A DNA stretch of 64,000 nucleotides from JADJOY01 sp016713535 [NCBI: Deltaproteobacteria bacterium] (GTDB lineage Bacteria; JADJOY01): contig JADJOY010000008.1 in the NCBI GenBank assembly GCA_016713535.1, positions 186,001 to 250,000 of the forward strand, in the 5' to 3' direction. Shown piece by piece: positions 46,101-54,915 of the stretch. The notes under the pieces are model-generated. The model was not told where the DNA came from. It worked only from the letters and a program-made list of their open reading frames with translations, and made no database searches. Within the stretch, counting starts at the first letter, position 1. Each line of letters opens with the position of its first letter. The position numbers and the translations under genes were made by a program.

Positions 46101-47246
46101 TCACACGATGCAGGGTGTCGGCGCGTCCAGGACGGTGCTCGCGACCAGCTCCTCGAGGTAGCGCGTGTCCCACCACGAGAGCTGCCAGTGCTTGGCGCGC
46201 CGGAAGAAGAGCTGGATGTCGTGCTCGATGGTGAAGCCGATGCCGCCGTGGACCTGCTCGGCCTTGGCGGTGACGTCGCGGAACATCTGGCACGCGAAGA
46301 GCTTGGCCATGGGGGCCAGACGCTCGATCGGCCGCCCGGTTGCGCGCGCCCACGCGGCCTCGTAGACCAGCGTACGGCCGCCGCTCACCAGCGTCGCGCA
46401 GTCGGCGAGGTAGTGGGCGATCGCCATGAAGGCACCGATCGGCTTGCCGAACTGCTCGCGGATCTTGGCGTAGTGGTTGGTCATCTCGAGGGCGCGCTCG
46501 GCGCCGCCCGCCGCCTGCGCGGCAAGGTAGATGATTCCCTCGAGGAGCGTGTCGCTCCAGGTCTTCCAGCCGCTGCCGGCGGCGCCGATGCGGTCCGCGG
46601 TGGACACCCGCACGTTGCTGAAGGTGACCTGGTACTGGCAGTCGGAGCCGAGGGTCTTCTGCTGGGTGAGGGTGACGCCAGGCGCCTTGGGATCGACCAG
46701 CACGAGATCGATCGCATCGGGAGCGTCGCCGGTGCGGACGAGCACGAGAAGGCGGGTGGCGGACGACGCGAACTGGACGTGGCGCTTGGTGCCGTCGAGG
46801 ACCAGCGAGCCGCCATCGGCCTTCGCGCGCAGCGCGACACCCTTGGGGCCGTAGCCGCGGTCGGGCTCGAGCCAGGCGGGGGTGAGGATCACCTCGCCGG
46901 ACGCGATCTTCGGCAGCCACGCCTTCTTCTGCTCGTCCGAGCCCGCGCGCAGGATCGCCCCCGCGCTCGCGACACAGCTCACGAAGTGGGGCGACGGCGC
47001 CAGCGAGCGGCCGAACTCCTCGTACACCACGACACCTTCGATCGCCGACTGGCCGGCGCCTCCGTAGGCCTCGGGCAAGGTGAGCCCGAGGACGCCGAGC
47101 TCGCCGAGCTTCGCCCACAGCTCGGGCGAGTAGCCGGTGGGATCGTCCTCCAGGGTGCGCAGGGTCGCGAGGGTGGCGTACTGGTCGCACACGCCGCGCA
47201 CCATGTCGCGCAGCATGTTCTGCTCGTCGTTGAATTCCAGATCCAT
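46101..47246 (-). CDS. Acyl-CoA dehydrogenase family protein (module B, second)
   Basis: The protein has 381 residues with the usual fold (LTLPEAYGGAGQSAIEGVVV, SDTLLEGIIYLAAQAAGGAE, HYAKIREQFGKPIGAFMAI, QVHGGIGFTIEHDIQLFFRR). At the usual catalytic-base position it has no clear Glu. Such ACADs often pair with a second subunit as alpha2beta2 enzymes in steroid side-chain oxidation (ChsE-type). The second ACAD in this operon is at 49720. It is the last gene of the minus-strand operon beginning with the SDR at 52665. Confidence 0.9.
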   Translation of the reverse strand: MDLEFNDEQNMLRDMVRGVCDQYATLATLRTLEDDPTGYSPELWAKLGELGVLGLTLPEAYGGAGQSAIEGVVVYEEFGRSLAPSPHFVSCVASAGAILRAGSDEQKKAWLPKIASGEVILTPAWLEPDRGYGPKGVALRAKADGGSLVLDGTKRHVQFASSATRLLVLVRTGDAPDAIDLVLVDPKAPGVTLTQQKTLGSDCQYQVTFSNVRVSTADRIGAAGSGWKTWSDTLLEGIIYLAAQAAGGAERALEMTNHYAKIREQFGKPIGAFMAIAHYLADCATLVSGGRTLVYEAAWARATGRPIERLAPMAKLFACQMFRDVTAKAEQVHGGIGFTIEHDIQLFFRRAKHWQLSWWDTRYLEELVASTVLDAPTPCIV

Positions 47247-47276
47247 CCGGTACCTCTCGCGTTGCTCTGGCGCGGC

Positions 47277-47322
47277 CGGTCCCTCGGCCGCCGCCGTTTC
47301 GTTGGACCGCCGCGAGGGACCG
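47277..47322. repeat. 10-bp inverted repeat CGGTCCCTCG ... CGAGGGACCG
   Basis: Arms 47277-47286 and 47313-47322 lie in the 99-base gap between MaoC and the acyl-CoA dehydrogenase. The word GGTCCCTCG also occurs beside palindromic repeats near 22485 and 33193. Confidence 0.5.
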
Positions 47323-47345
47323 CGGTCGGTCAGCCGGTCAGCGAA

Positions 47346-47828
47346 TCACGGCTTCCACTGGGCTCCCTCGCGGGTCCAGGGGTTGTCGCTCGCGGTGGCG
47401 GGGAGCGCGACCCGCACCTTGCACTCCGTCATGAGCTTCTCGCCGACGCCGAGCTTCACGTCGAGGCTCGCCCAGCCGCAGCCCACGTCGTCGGTCTCGA
47501 CCTTCTCGACCGTGGCGCGGAACACCATACGATCGCCCGGGAACACCGAGTCCTTCATGCGGAACTTCATGCGGCCGATGCGCCCGTGAGGCCCGGTCCA
47601 GTCGGTGACGTAGCGCTCGAACCAGGCGGCCTGGTTGGGCGTGTTGAGGAAGATGTCCTGCACGCCGTTGCGGTTCACCGCGAAGTCCTTGTCGTGGTGC
47701 ATGGGGCGGAAGTCGCGGGTGGCGAGGGCGCCGAGGACCACGGTGGTGGCGCTGACGTCGAAGGCGAGCTCGGGGACGACGTCGCCGGCCCGGACGCGAT
47801 CGAGGGTGAGCTTCACGGGCGTGGTCAT
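47346..47828 (-). CDS. MaoC-like hydratase half-protein with hydratase motif (module B)
   Basis: The protein has 160 residues from the ATG at 47828, overlapping the stop of the partner gene by four bases. It has the single hot-dog fold with the hydratase-2 motif in LATRDFRPMHHDKDFA (Asp and His) and DIFLNTPNQAAWFERYVTDW. It should pair with the catalytically silent half-protein encoded just upstream (47825-48340), as ChsH1/ChsH2 do in cholesterol side-chain breakdown, and hydrate an enoyl-CoA. Confidence 0.88.
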   Translation of the reverse strand: MTTPVKLTLDRVRAGDVVPELAFDVSATTVVLGALATRDFRPMHHDKDFAVNRNGVQDIFLNTPNQAAWFERYVTDWTGPHGRIGRMKFRMKDSVFPGDRMVFRATVEKVETDDVGCGWASLDVKLGVGEKLMTECKVRVALPATASDNPWTREGAQWKP

Positions 47829-48340
47829 CGGTTCCCCCGTCGATAGCCGAGGCCGGTGTAGATCTCCTTGCCGACCATCGTGCCGTCCTGGTTGAAGTAC
47901 TCGACGTCGATCACCCAGAAGCGCCCGAGGCCGAGCTTGGTCTGCTTCAGGTCGCTCACGGAGCGCAGCACCTGGTGGGCGCGCAGGTGGTCGCCGGGGC
48001 GGATCGGCGCGTAGAAGATGACCTCGTTGTCGGTCATCACCGCCTCGGGCAGCTCGAGCCTCTCCTTGAGGTCGAAGTGGATCTGCAGCGGCAGGCGCTG
48101 CTTGGTGCGTCCGGGCGCCCAGTGGTGAGGGCGGAACCACACCGACATCATGGTGGGCGGAGTCATGAGGCCGCCGGTGATCTCGCGGGCCACGGCCTCG
48201 TCCCAGAAGAGTGGGTTGCCGTTCTGGGTGGAGGAGCAGCTCGAGTAGACGTAGCCCTTCTCGACCTCGAACTCGGGCTCTTCCTCGTAGCGGACCTGGT
48301 CGATCCAGCCCTTCACTTCGTCGGGTAGCGGCTCGGACAT
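47825..48340 (-). CDS. MaoC N-terminal-type (FAS1-like dehydratase) half-protein (module B)
   Basis: The protein has 171 residues of the hot-dog fold without the Asp-His pair of the active half: GLMTPPTMMSVWFRPHHWAP, PLQIHFDLKERLELPEA, VIFYAPIRPGDHLRAHQVLR. It belongs to the MaoC N-terminal family that binds the acyl chain while the partner does the chemistry. Overlap of four bases with the catalytic half (ATGA) argues for a heteromer. Confidence 0.88.
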   Translation of the reverse strand: MSEPLPDEVKGWIDQVRYEEEPEFEVEKGYVYSSCSSTQNGNPLFWDEAVAREITGGLMTPPTMMSVWFRPHHWAPGRTKQRLPLQIHFDLKERLELPEAVMTDNEVIFYAPIRPGDHLRAHQVLRSVSDLKQTKLGLGRFWVIDVEYFNQDGTMVGKEIYTGLGYRRGNR

Positions 48341-48387
48341 CGTGATCTCCGGTCAGCGGCGGAACGGGTGGGCGAAGGCTTCGATCG

Positions 48388-49561
48388 TCATTCGACCGCG
48401 CCCGCGGCGCGCAGCTCCGCGATGCGCTCGGGCGTGACGCCGGCGGCGGCCAGAAGGGCGTCGGAGTCGGTCTCGGTGGCGGCGCGAGCGGCGTGCGGCG
48501 GGAGCTCCTCGCGCCCGCCGGCGAGGACCTCGCTCACCTGACGGAAGGCGCCGCGCTCGGGGTGCCGGGCCTGGACGAAGGCGCGACGGGCAACGAACTG
48601 ATCGTCCTCGGCGACCTCGGGGATGGTGCTCACCGGCGCGACACAGGTGTCCTTGGCGGCGAGCTCGGCGATCCACGCGTCGCGATCGCGGGTGGCGAAG
48701 GCGGCGCGGAACGCGGCGCGGATGTCCTCTTGCTTCGCGTCGTCGAGCTGGTGCGGGATCCACTCGGCGCAGCCGAGGAGCTTGCAGAGGTTGGCGAAGA
48801 ACGCGGGCTCGATCGCGCCCACCGAGAGCCAGCGGCCGTCGGCGCAGGCGTAGACGTCGTAGCAGGCGTAGCGGCCGGTGAGGATGTCGCCGCCGGGGCC
48901 GGGCTCCTCGCCGGTGGCGAGGAAGCGATCGACGTGGAGCGACATGAGGTGGAGGACGCCGTCGGCGACCGAGACGTCGAGCCACGCGCCCGCGCCGCTG
49001 CGCTCGCGCTGGAGGAGCGCGGCGAGGATCGCGATGACCGCGTGCATGCCCCCCGCGGCGCTGTCGGCGACGGTGGCGCCGGGGATCGCGGGGCCACCGT
49101 CCTCGCGCCGTCCTGAGCAGTGAAGGAACCCGCCGACGGCGAGATAGTTGATGTCGTGGCCGGCCCAGGTCGCGCGCGGCCCGTCCTGGCCGTAGCCGCT
49201 CGTCGAGCACAGGATCGCGCGCGGGTTCACGGCGCGGAGCGCCTCCCAGCCGATGCCGAGGCGCGCCACCACGCCGGGCCGGTAGCTCTCGATCACGACG
49301 TCGGCCTTCGCGGCCAGCGCGAGGAACGCCTCCTTGCCCTCGGCAGCCTTGAGGTCGATGCGGACGCGCTTCATGCCGCGCCCGGCGCCGTAGGAGAAGA
49401 AGGGAGGTTCGATCTGCACCGAACCCTTCTTCGCGGTCGGGCTCACCTTCACGACGGTCGCGCCGTAGTCGGCGAGGATCCGCGAGGCGCGCGCCGCCGG
49501 ACCGACGCTCGCCAGGTCGAGCACCGTCACGCCCCTCGAGCCGAACCAGCGAGCCGGTCAT
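48388..49561 (-). CDS. Alpha-methylacyl-CoA racemase-like class III CoA-transferase family (probable 5' frameshift)
   Basis: About 390 residues. The fold is CaiB/BaiF-like: VLDLASVGPAARASRILADY, GHDINYLAVGGFLHCSGR and ADSAAGGMHAVIAILAALLQ. The GHDINY His and the ADSAAGG Asp match the acid-base pair of alpha-methylacyl-CoA racemase rather than the transferase Asp. The GTG at 49530 is a possible start, but an ATG at 49561 in another frame supplies the expected N-terminus MTGSLVRLEG; one extra base near 49533-49538 would join them. Racemisation of a 2-methyl side chain fits steroid or branched-chain catabolism. Confidence 0.83.
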
Positions 49562-49604
49562 GGGGCCGCGCCTCCCCGGCGTGAAGGGCGCGACGGTCGG
49601 GCTC

Positions 49605-49632
49605 GCGGGGGGACGGAGCCCCCCGCGCTACG
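49605..49632. repeat. Intergenic palindromic repeat (GCGGGGGG-acgg-AGCCCCCCGC-GCTACG)
   Basis: First of two inverted copies between the racemase-like gene and the acyl-CoA dehydrogenase. Confidence 0.7.
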
Positions 49633-49640
49633 AACGGCGC

Positions 49641-49669
49641 CGTAGCGACGGGGGTTCCATCCCCCGTCG
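49641..49669. repeat. Intergenic palindromic repeat (CGTAG-CGACGGGGG-ttcc-ATCCCCCGTCG)
   Basis: Reverse orientation of the 26207 and 41534 copies; 8 bases after the preceding copy. Confidence 0.75.
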
Positions 49670-49719
49670 CCTGGTGCACGAGGCAGATCGGTCGAAGTCA
49701 TGGAGGCCGCTCGGTTCAC

Positions 49720-50901
49720 TCAGTAATTCCTCGGAAGCCCCAGCCCGCGCCGCGCGATGATGTTTTTCTGGATCTCCGACGCGCCGCCGCCGATGGTGTC
49801 GATCACCGTGTAGCGGTAGGTCTTCTCGGCGCGGCCCTTCATGGGGGCCTCCTCGGTGCCGACGCGGAGCTGGCTGCCGGGACTCGCGAGGTCCATCGAG
49901 GCGTCGGCGACGCGCTTCGAGAGCTCGGTGGCGTAGAGCTTGTACGTCGAGGCCTCGACGGTGGGCGGCGCTCCGCCCCGCATCGCGGCGCTCACGAATT
50001 TGAGGCCGAGGACGCGTGCGACCTCGGTCTGGGTGACGAGCTGGGCGATCTGGCTGCGCACCAGCGGATCGGCGCTGAGCGGTTCGTCGTCGCGGGTGGC
50101 GGTACGCGCCCACTCGCACAGCACCTCGACGCGCGCCTGGATCGGCGCGAACGTGAACATCGTGAAGCGCTCGAGGTCGAGCGCCTCCGAGATGTACTGG
50201 AAGCCCTTGCCGAGCTCGCCCACGCGATAGTCGTCTCCCACGTACACGTCGTCGAAGAACACCTGGTTGGTGATCTCGTCGCCGATGGTGGGCATCGACT
50301 GGACGGTGAGGCCCTTGGCCTTCATCGGCAGCAGGAAGAGCGTGATGCCGGCGTGCTTGGGGGCGTCCGGGTTGGTACGCGCGCCCACCCAGTACCAGTC
50401 GGCGAAGTGGGCCGAGGTGGTGAAGATCTTCTGCCCGTTGAGGCGCCAGCCCTCAGCATCGCGCACCGCGCGGAGCTGCATGTTGGCGGCGTCGGAGCCC
50501 GCCTCCGGCTCGCTGTACCCGATCGCGAACTCGACCTCGTTGCGCAGGATCTTGGGCAGGAACTCGCCCTTGAGCTTGGCGCTGCCGTGGCGGATCAGGG
50601 TCTTGCCGATGATACCGACGCCCTTGCCGATCTGCGGCGCACCGCGCCCCGCGAGACGCTCGTTCAGGAGGTACTCGTAGACGCCGCTCTGCTCCGAGCC
50701 GCCGTGCTCCCTGGGCCAGGTGAGACCGAGCCAGCCGCGGTCGGCGATCTTGCGCATGAACGCGCGCCGCGGCGGCGTGTCGACGAGCTGCGCCATGTTC
50801 TCGCGCGTGACGTCCATGACCTCGGGATCGCGGTTCTCGTCGAGGAACCGGTCCACGTCCGCGAGGAAGTCGTGCTCTGCGTCGGTGAAGGCGAAGTCCA
50901 C
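49720..50901 (-). CDS. Acyl-CoA dehydrogenase family protein (module B, first)
   Basis: The protein has 393 residues: GLTWPREHGGSEQSGVYEYL, FAIGYSEPEAGSDAANMQLR (flavin/substrate loop), IFTTSAHFADWYWVGARTN, DLERFTMFTFAPIQARVEVL and TIGGGASEIQKNIIARRGLG (C-terminal motif). It is a standard FadE-type subunit that would pair with the second ACAD at 46101 and pass electrons to ETF. It is flanked by a MaoC pair on each side, giving two similar dehydrogenase-hydratase sets in the same operon. Confidence 0.92.
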   Translation of the reverse strand: MDFAFTDAEHDFLADVDRFLDENRDPEVMDVTRENMAQLVDTPPRRAFMRKIADRGWLGLTWPREHGGSEQSGVYEYLLNERLAGRGAPQIGKGVGIIGKTLIRHGSAKLKGEFLPKILRNEVEFAIGYSEPEAGSDAANMQLRAVRDAEGWRLNGQKIFTTSAHFADWYWVGARTNPDAPKHAGITLFLLPMKAKGLTVQSMPTIGDEITNQVFFDDVYVGDDYRVGELGKGFQYISEALDLERFTMFTFAPIQARVEVLCEWARTATRDDEPLSADPLVRSQIAQLVTQTEVARVLGLKFVSAAMRGGAPPTVEASTYKLYATELSKRVADASMDLASPGSQLRVGTEEAPMKGRAEKTYRYTVIDTIGGGASEIQKNIIARRGLGLPRNY

Positions 50902-50946
50902 GGCGGCCCCCGGAGATCCTGTGGCAAGCGTCTCTGTTCGACCCGC

Positions 50947-51369
50947 TCAGGGAACGACGAAGCTCATGGCGCCCTCGACGGCGACGGCGCCAGCCTGATT
51001 GGTGCACACCAGCTCGACGTCCACGCACCGCTCGCCGTTCGCCTCGTACTTGCGGGCGACCTTGCCCGAGCAGGTGATGAGGTCGCCGGGGAATAGCGGC
51101 GTCTTCCAGCGCACCTTGGTGCGACGCACGTTCTCGGGGCCGAGCCAGTTGGTGGCGTAGGTGTTGAGCACGCCGGCCTGATACATGCCGACCACCAGCG
51201 GGCGGGTGAAGCCGGACGCCTGCGCGAAGTCGACGTCGTGGTGGATCGGATTGAAGTCACCCGAGGCGCCCTGATACCGCACCACGTCGGTCAAGGTGAT
51301 GGGGCCGACGGTCCAGGGCTCCGGTCCCTGGCCCTCGACGAGGCTCTCCCACGCGATGGCCGACGTCAT
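50947..51369 (-). CDS. MaoC-like hydratase half-protein with hydratase motif (module B, second pair)
   Basis: The protein has 140 residues with the hydratase-2 motif in YQGASGDFNPIHHDVDFA (Asp and His), GMYQAGVLNTYATNWLGPEN and KTPLFPGDLITCSGKVARKY. It overlaps its upstream partner by one base (TGATG). With it, it should form an enoyl-CoA hydratase that works after the acyl-CoA dehydrogenase. Confidence 0.9.
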   Translation of the reverse strand: MTSAIAWESLVEGQGPEPWTVGPITLTDVVRYQGASGDFNPIHHDVDFAQASGFTRPLVVGMYQAGVLNTYATNWLGPENVRRTKVRWKTPLFPGDLITCSGKVARKYEANGERCVDVELVCTNQAGAVAVEGAMSFVVP

Positions 51370-51824
51370 CAGCCGCCCTCCTCGGGGTTCTTCGCGGTCT
51401 CGACGCCGGTGAGACGCGCCTCGGCCACCAGGTTGCCGGCTTCGTCGCGGTACTCGGTGACCATCACCGCGAACGTCATGGTTCCCCCGCGCTTGCCCTG
51501 CTTCTCGAAGATCTTCTCGATCCGCGAGGTGCCGATGAGCCGCGTGCCGGCCCGGGGCGGTGGCCCGTGGAACACGAACTCCTGCTCGGCGTGCATGCCG
51601 CGCTTCGGGTCCATCCGCACCTTTTCCCACGGGTTGCTGCCGGGGACGCGGGTCTCCCAGAAGAACGCGGTGGTGAGAAAGGTGGGCGGGCAGGCCGGAT
51701 GGTGGCCCTCGAAGTGAGCGGGGTGCGTCGACTTCGTCGCGGTCGCGAACTCGTGGATCTTGCCGCGCTCGACGTCGAGCGCGAAGGGAACGCCGGTCTC
51801 GCCGAGTGCCGCCTTGTCGACCAT
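51369..51824 (-). CDS. MaoC N-terminal-type half-protein (module B, second pair)
   Basis: The protein has 151 residues: FATATKSTHPAHFEGHHPAC, PPTFLTTAFFWETRVPGSNP, QEFVFHGPPPRAGTRLIG, TRIEKIFEKQGKRGGTMTFA-like strand. This is the non-catalytic hot-dog half of a ChsH-type hydratase. It is encoded directly upstream of its catalytic partner and downstream of the SDR. Confidence 0.88.
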   Translation of the reverse strand: MVDKAALGETGVPFALDVERGKIHEFATATKSTHPAHFEGHHPACPPTFLTTAFFWETRVPGSNPWEKVRMDPKRGMHAEQEFVFHGPPPRAGTRLIGTSRIEKIFEKQGKRGGTMTFAVMVTEYRDEAGNLVAEARLTGVETAKNPEEGG

Positions 51825-51882
51825 GGATCGCCTCGCTGCCGCCTTCTCGGTCGCGGGTCGCGCGCGCGGCGCGGCCCGAGCC

Positions 51883-52665
51883 TCAGGGATGCTGACTGCT
51901 CACCGCGACGCACTCGCCGGTCATGTAGCTCGACAGGTCGCTGGCCAGGAACATCATCACGTTCGCCACTTCCCAGGGCTCGGCACCGCGGCCGAACGCT
52001 TCCTTCTGCTCGAGCTCCTCGAGCAGCCCGTCGGGCATCACCTTGGTCAGGAACTTGTGGGTGGCGAGGCTCGGCGCGACCGCGTTCACACGAACGCCGT
52101 GCTCCGCCGCCTCCAGGGCGACGCAGCGGGTGAGCGCCATCACGCCCGCCTTCGCGGCGGCGTAATGGGCCTGGCGCTCCTGGGCGCGCCAGCCGAGGAC
52201 GGACGCGTTGTTCACGACGGCTCCGGTGCCGCGCCGGTACATGTGCGGCAACATCGCCCGTAACATGCGGAAGGTGCCGGTCAACGTGATGCCGATCACC
52301 GCGTTCCACTGATCGTCGGTCATCTCGACGATCGGCGCGTTGCCGCCGAGGCCGGCGTTGTTGATCAGTACGTCGACGTGGCCGAGCTCCGCGACGGCGG
52401 CGTCCACCAGGGCTCGCACCTGCGCTTCCTCGGCGACGTTGCAGAGCGCGGTGGGCGGTCGTCGCCCGGTGAGGCGCTCGAGCTCCGCCGCGGCTTCACC
52501 GAGACGGCGCTCGTGGATGTCGCTGATCATCACCGTGGCGCCCTCTTCGGACGCGCGGCGGGCGGCGGCGAAGCCGATCCCGGTGCCCGCCGCGGCGGTC
52601 ACCAGGACGTTCTTTCCGGCGAGCAGCGCGTGGCCGGTGGGATAGGGCGGCGGCTTGACGGTCAT
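51883..52665 (-). CDS. Short-chain dehydrogenase/reductase
   Basis: The protein has 260 residues. The coenzyme motif is LVTAAAGTGIGFAAARRASE, then DVLINNAGLGG, the catalytic Ser in VNNASVLGW and YxxxK in HYAAAKAGVMAL. It would oxidise a hydroxyl or hydroxyacyl group with NAD(P). It is the first gene of the eight-gene catabolic operon ending at 46101. The shared operator begins only nine bases upstream of its start codon, so a repressor bound there should block it directly. Confidence 0.92.
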   Translation of the reverse strand: MTVKPPPYPTGHALLAGKNVLVTAAAGTGIGFAAARRASEEGATVMISDIHERRLGEAAAELERLTGRRPPTALCNVAEEAQVRALVDAAVAELGHVDVLINNAGLGGNAPIVEMTDDQWNAVIGITLTGTFRMLRAMLPHMYRRGTGAVVNNASVLGWRAQERQAHYAAAKAGVMALTRCVALEAAEHGVRVNAVAPSLATHKFLTKVMPDGLLEELEQKEAFGRGAEPWEVANVMMFLASDLSSYMTGECVAVSSQHP

Positions 52666-52673
52666 GACGAAAA

Positions 52674-52687
52674 TAGAACACGTTTCA
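52674..52687. promoter_or_regulatory. Operator site TAGAACACGTTTCA (minus strand TGAAACGTGTTCTA)
   Basis: One base different from the site at 28657-28670, and it fits the KstR pattern TnnAACnnGTTnnA. It lies between the SDR operon and the LLM-P450 operon. Flanking A/G-rich bases are also partly shared (CCRAAR before the motif on the minus strand). Confidence 0.65.
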
Positions 52688-52774
52688 CTTCGGCGCCGCG
52701 AGTGTAGTGACCGCCCCAGACGGTGTAAAGACGGCGCCTCGCGTGAGCGTCACGCGCATCGAGGAGCAGGGCTC

Positions 52775-53617
52775 ATGATGAAGCTCGGGGTCACGATCTT
52801 CGCGACCGACCAGTGCATGGACGTGGTCGAGCTCGCCCGCGAGAGCGAGGCGCGCGGCTTCCACTCGCTCTACATCCCCGAGCACACCCACATCCCGACC
52901 AGCCGCCGCACCCCGCCGCCCACCGGCGACGCGGTGCTGGCCGAGGAGTACAAGCGCACCCTCGATCCGTTCGTGGCGCTCGGCGCGTGCGCGGCGGTGA
53001 CGCAGAAGCTGGTGCTCGGCACCGGTATCGCGCTGGTGGCGCAGCGCGACCCGATCGTGTTCGCGAAGGAGATCGCCACCCTCGACGTGCTGTCGAAGGG
53101 CCGCGCCGTGCTCGGCATCGGCTTCGGCTGGAACGAGGACGAGATGGAGGACCACGGCGTCACCTTCAAGGAGCGCCGTGACGTGGCGCGCGAGAAGATG
53201 CTCGCGATGCAAGCGTTGTGGGCGAACGAGGTGGCGAGCTTCGAGGGCCAGTACGTGAAGATCCCGCCGTGCTGGTCGTGGCCCAAACCTGTGCAGAAGC
53301 CGCGGGTGCCGATCCTGATCGGTGGCGGCGGCGGGCCCAAGCTCTTCGCGCACATCGCCGAGTATGCCGACGGCTGGATCCCGATCGGCGGTGCGGGCGT
53401 GCGCGAGCTGATCCCGCAGCTCCACGCTGCGGTCGAGGCGCGCGGGCGCGACCCCAGGTCGATCCGCGTGATCCCGTTCGGCACGCTGCCCACGCCCGGG
53501 AAGCTCGACTACTACGCCTCGCTCGGCATCGACGAGGTGGTGCTGCGCATTCCGTCGGCTCCGCGCGACACGGTGATGCCCATGCTCGACGAGTTCCGGA
53601 AGCTGCTCCCGAGCTGA
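52775..53617 (+). CDS. LLM-class F420-dependent oxidoreductase (Rv2161c-like)
   Basis: The protein has 280 residues; GAGGAG at 52761-52766 sets the ATG at 52775. Motifs of the group are SLYIPEHTHIPTSRRTPPPT, LVLGTGIALVAQRDPIVFAK, RAVLGIGFGWNEDEMEDHG and VPILIGGGGGPKLFAHIAEY. Members use F420 (some FMN) to oxidise or reduce small organic compounds. It is the first gene of the operon with the CYP125-like P450 and the NTF2-fold protein. Confidence 0.92.
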   Translation: MMKLGVTIFATDQCMDVVELARESEARGFHSLYIPEHTHIPTSRRTPPPTGDAVLAEEYKRTLDPFVALGACAAVTQKLVLGTGIALVAQRDPIVFAKEIATLDVLSKGRAVLGIGFGWNEDEMEDHGVTFKERRDVAREKMLAMQALWANEVASFEGQYVKIPPCWSWPKPVQKPRVPILIGGGGGPKLFAHIAEYADGWIPIGGAGVRELIPQLHAAVEARGRDPRSIRVIPFGTLPTPGKLDYYASLGIDEVVLRIPSAPRDTVMPMLDEFRKLLPS

Positions 53618-53634
53618 CGCCGGGACCGAGCGAC

Positions 53635-54884
53635 ATGCGACTCGACGAGATCGACCTTACCGACCTCGATCGATTCCAGCGCGGCTCCCCCACGAGGCGT
53701 TCACGGCGCTGCGCCGCGAGGCTCCGGTGTGGTGGCACCCGCCCACGCCACGCGCGCCGGGTGGCGAGGGCTTCTGGGTCGTGAGCCGGCACGCCACGGC
53801 ACGGCGCGTGCTGCTCGACACCCGGACGTTCTCCTCCGAGAGCGGGCCGGGACGCGACGGCGGCGGCACCACGCTCGTGGACTATCCGCGCGGGCAGGGG
53901 CCCGGGCAGATGATCACCATGACCGATCCGCCCGCGCACACGCGCCTCCGGCGGCTGGTGAACCACGGCTTCACGCCGCGGCGCTTCGCGGCCCTCGAGG
54001 CGGGGATCCGCGCCCGCGCGGCGCGCACGCTCGACGCGGTGGTGGCGCGCGGCGAGTGCGACTTCCTCGTCGAGGTCGCGGCCGAGCTTCCGCTCCAGGT
54101 CATCGCCGAGATCCTCGGCGTACCCCAGGACGATCGCCACAAGCTCTTCGCGTGGGCGAACGCCTTCACCGATCAGGAGGACGGCCAGAACGCGGGCTCG
54201 CTCGACGCCGCGCGCGCCGCGGCGATGGAGGCCTTCGGCTACGCTCACGCGTTGATCGAGCGAAAGCGCGCCGAGCCGGGCGCCGACATCCTGAGGGTGC
54301 TGGTCGCCGCCGAGCTGCCCGACGAGGACGGCGGCCATCGCCAGCTTGACACGGTCGAGCTCGACCTCTTCTTCGTGCTGCTGCTCACCGCCGGCTCCGA
54401 GACCACGCGCAACGCCATCGCCGGCGGCCTGCTGGCGCTGATCGAGCGCCCCGACGCCTGGGACAGGCTTCGCGCCGACACCGCGACGCTCCTGCCGATG
54501 GCGATCGAGGAGCTGCTGCGCTGGACCTCGCCCACGGCCTACAACCGCCGCACCGCCACGGAAGACCTGGAGCTCGAGGGAGCGCGGATCCGCGCCGGTG
54601 ACAAGGTGTCGGTGTGGTACGCGTCGGCGAACCGCGACGAGGCGGTGTTCGCCGAGCCGTTTGCGCTCGATCTCGCGCGCCAGCCGAACGAGCACCTCGC
54701 GTTCGGTCACGGCCCGCATCTCTGCCTGGGTGCCCCGCTCGCGCGGCTCGAGATGCGGGTGATGTTCGAGGAGCTCCTCGCGCGCGTGGCGCGGGTCGAG
54801 CTCACCGCCCCCGTCGCGTGGATGCGCACCAACAAGTTCATCGGCCTGCGCCACATGCCGGTGCGCCTCTCACGCGCGCGCTGA
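53635..54884 (+). CDS. Cytochrome P450, CYP125-like (frameshifted)
   Basis: About 416 residues. The N-terminus is MRLDEIDLTDLDRFQRG. The frame breaks at the C run 53687-53691; adding one base gives PHEAFTALRREAPVWWHPPT, as in steroid-hydroxylating CYP125-type enzymes. The rest is intact: MTDPPAHTRLRRLVNHGFTP, LLLTAGSETTRNAIAGGL (I-helix), and haem loop AFGHGPHLCLGAPLARLE. CYP125 and its relatives hydroxylate the terminal carbon of the cholesterol side chain. The similarity here is by motif only, so another branched substrate is possible. It starts 18 bases after the LLM gene. Confidence 0.87.
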
Positions 54885-54915
54885 AGAGCCGCGCGCCGTG
54901 CCAGCGAGGATCCCG

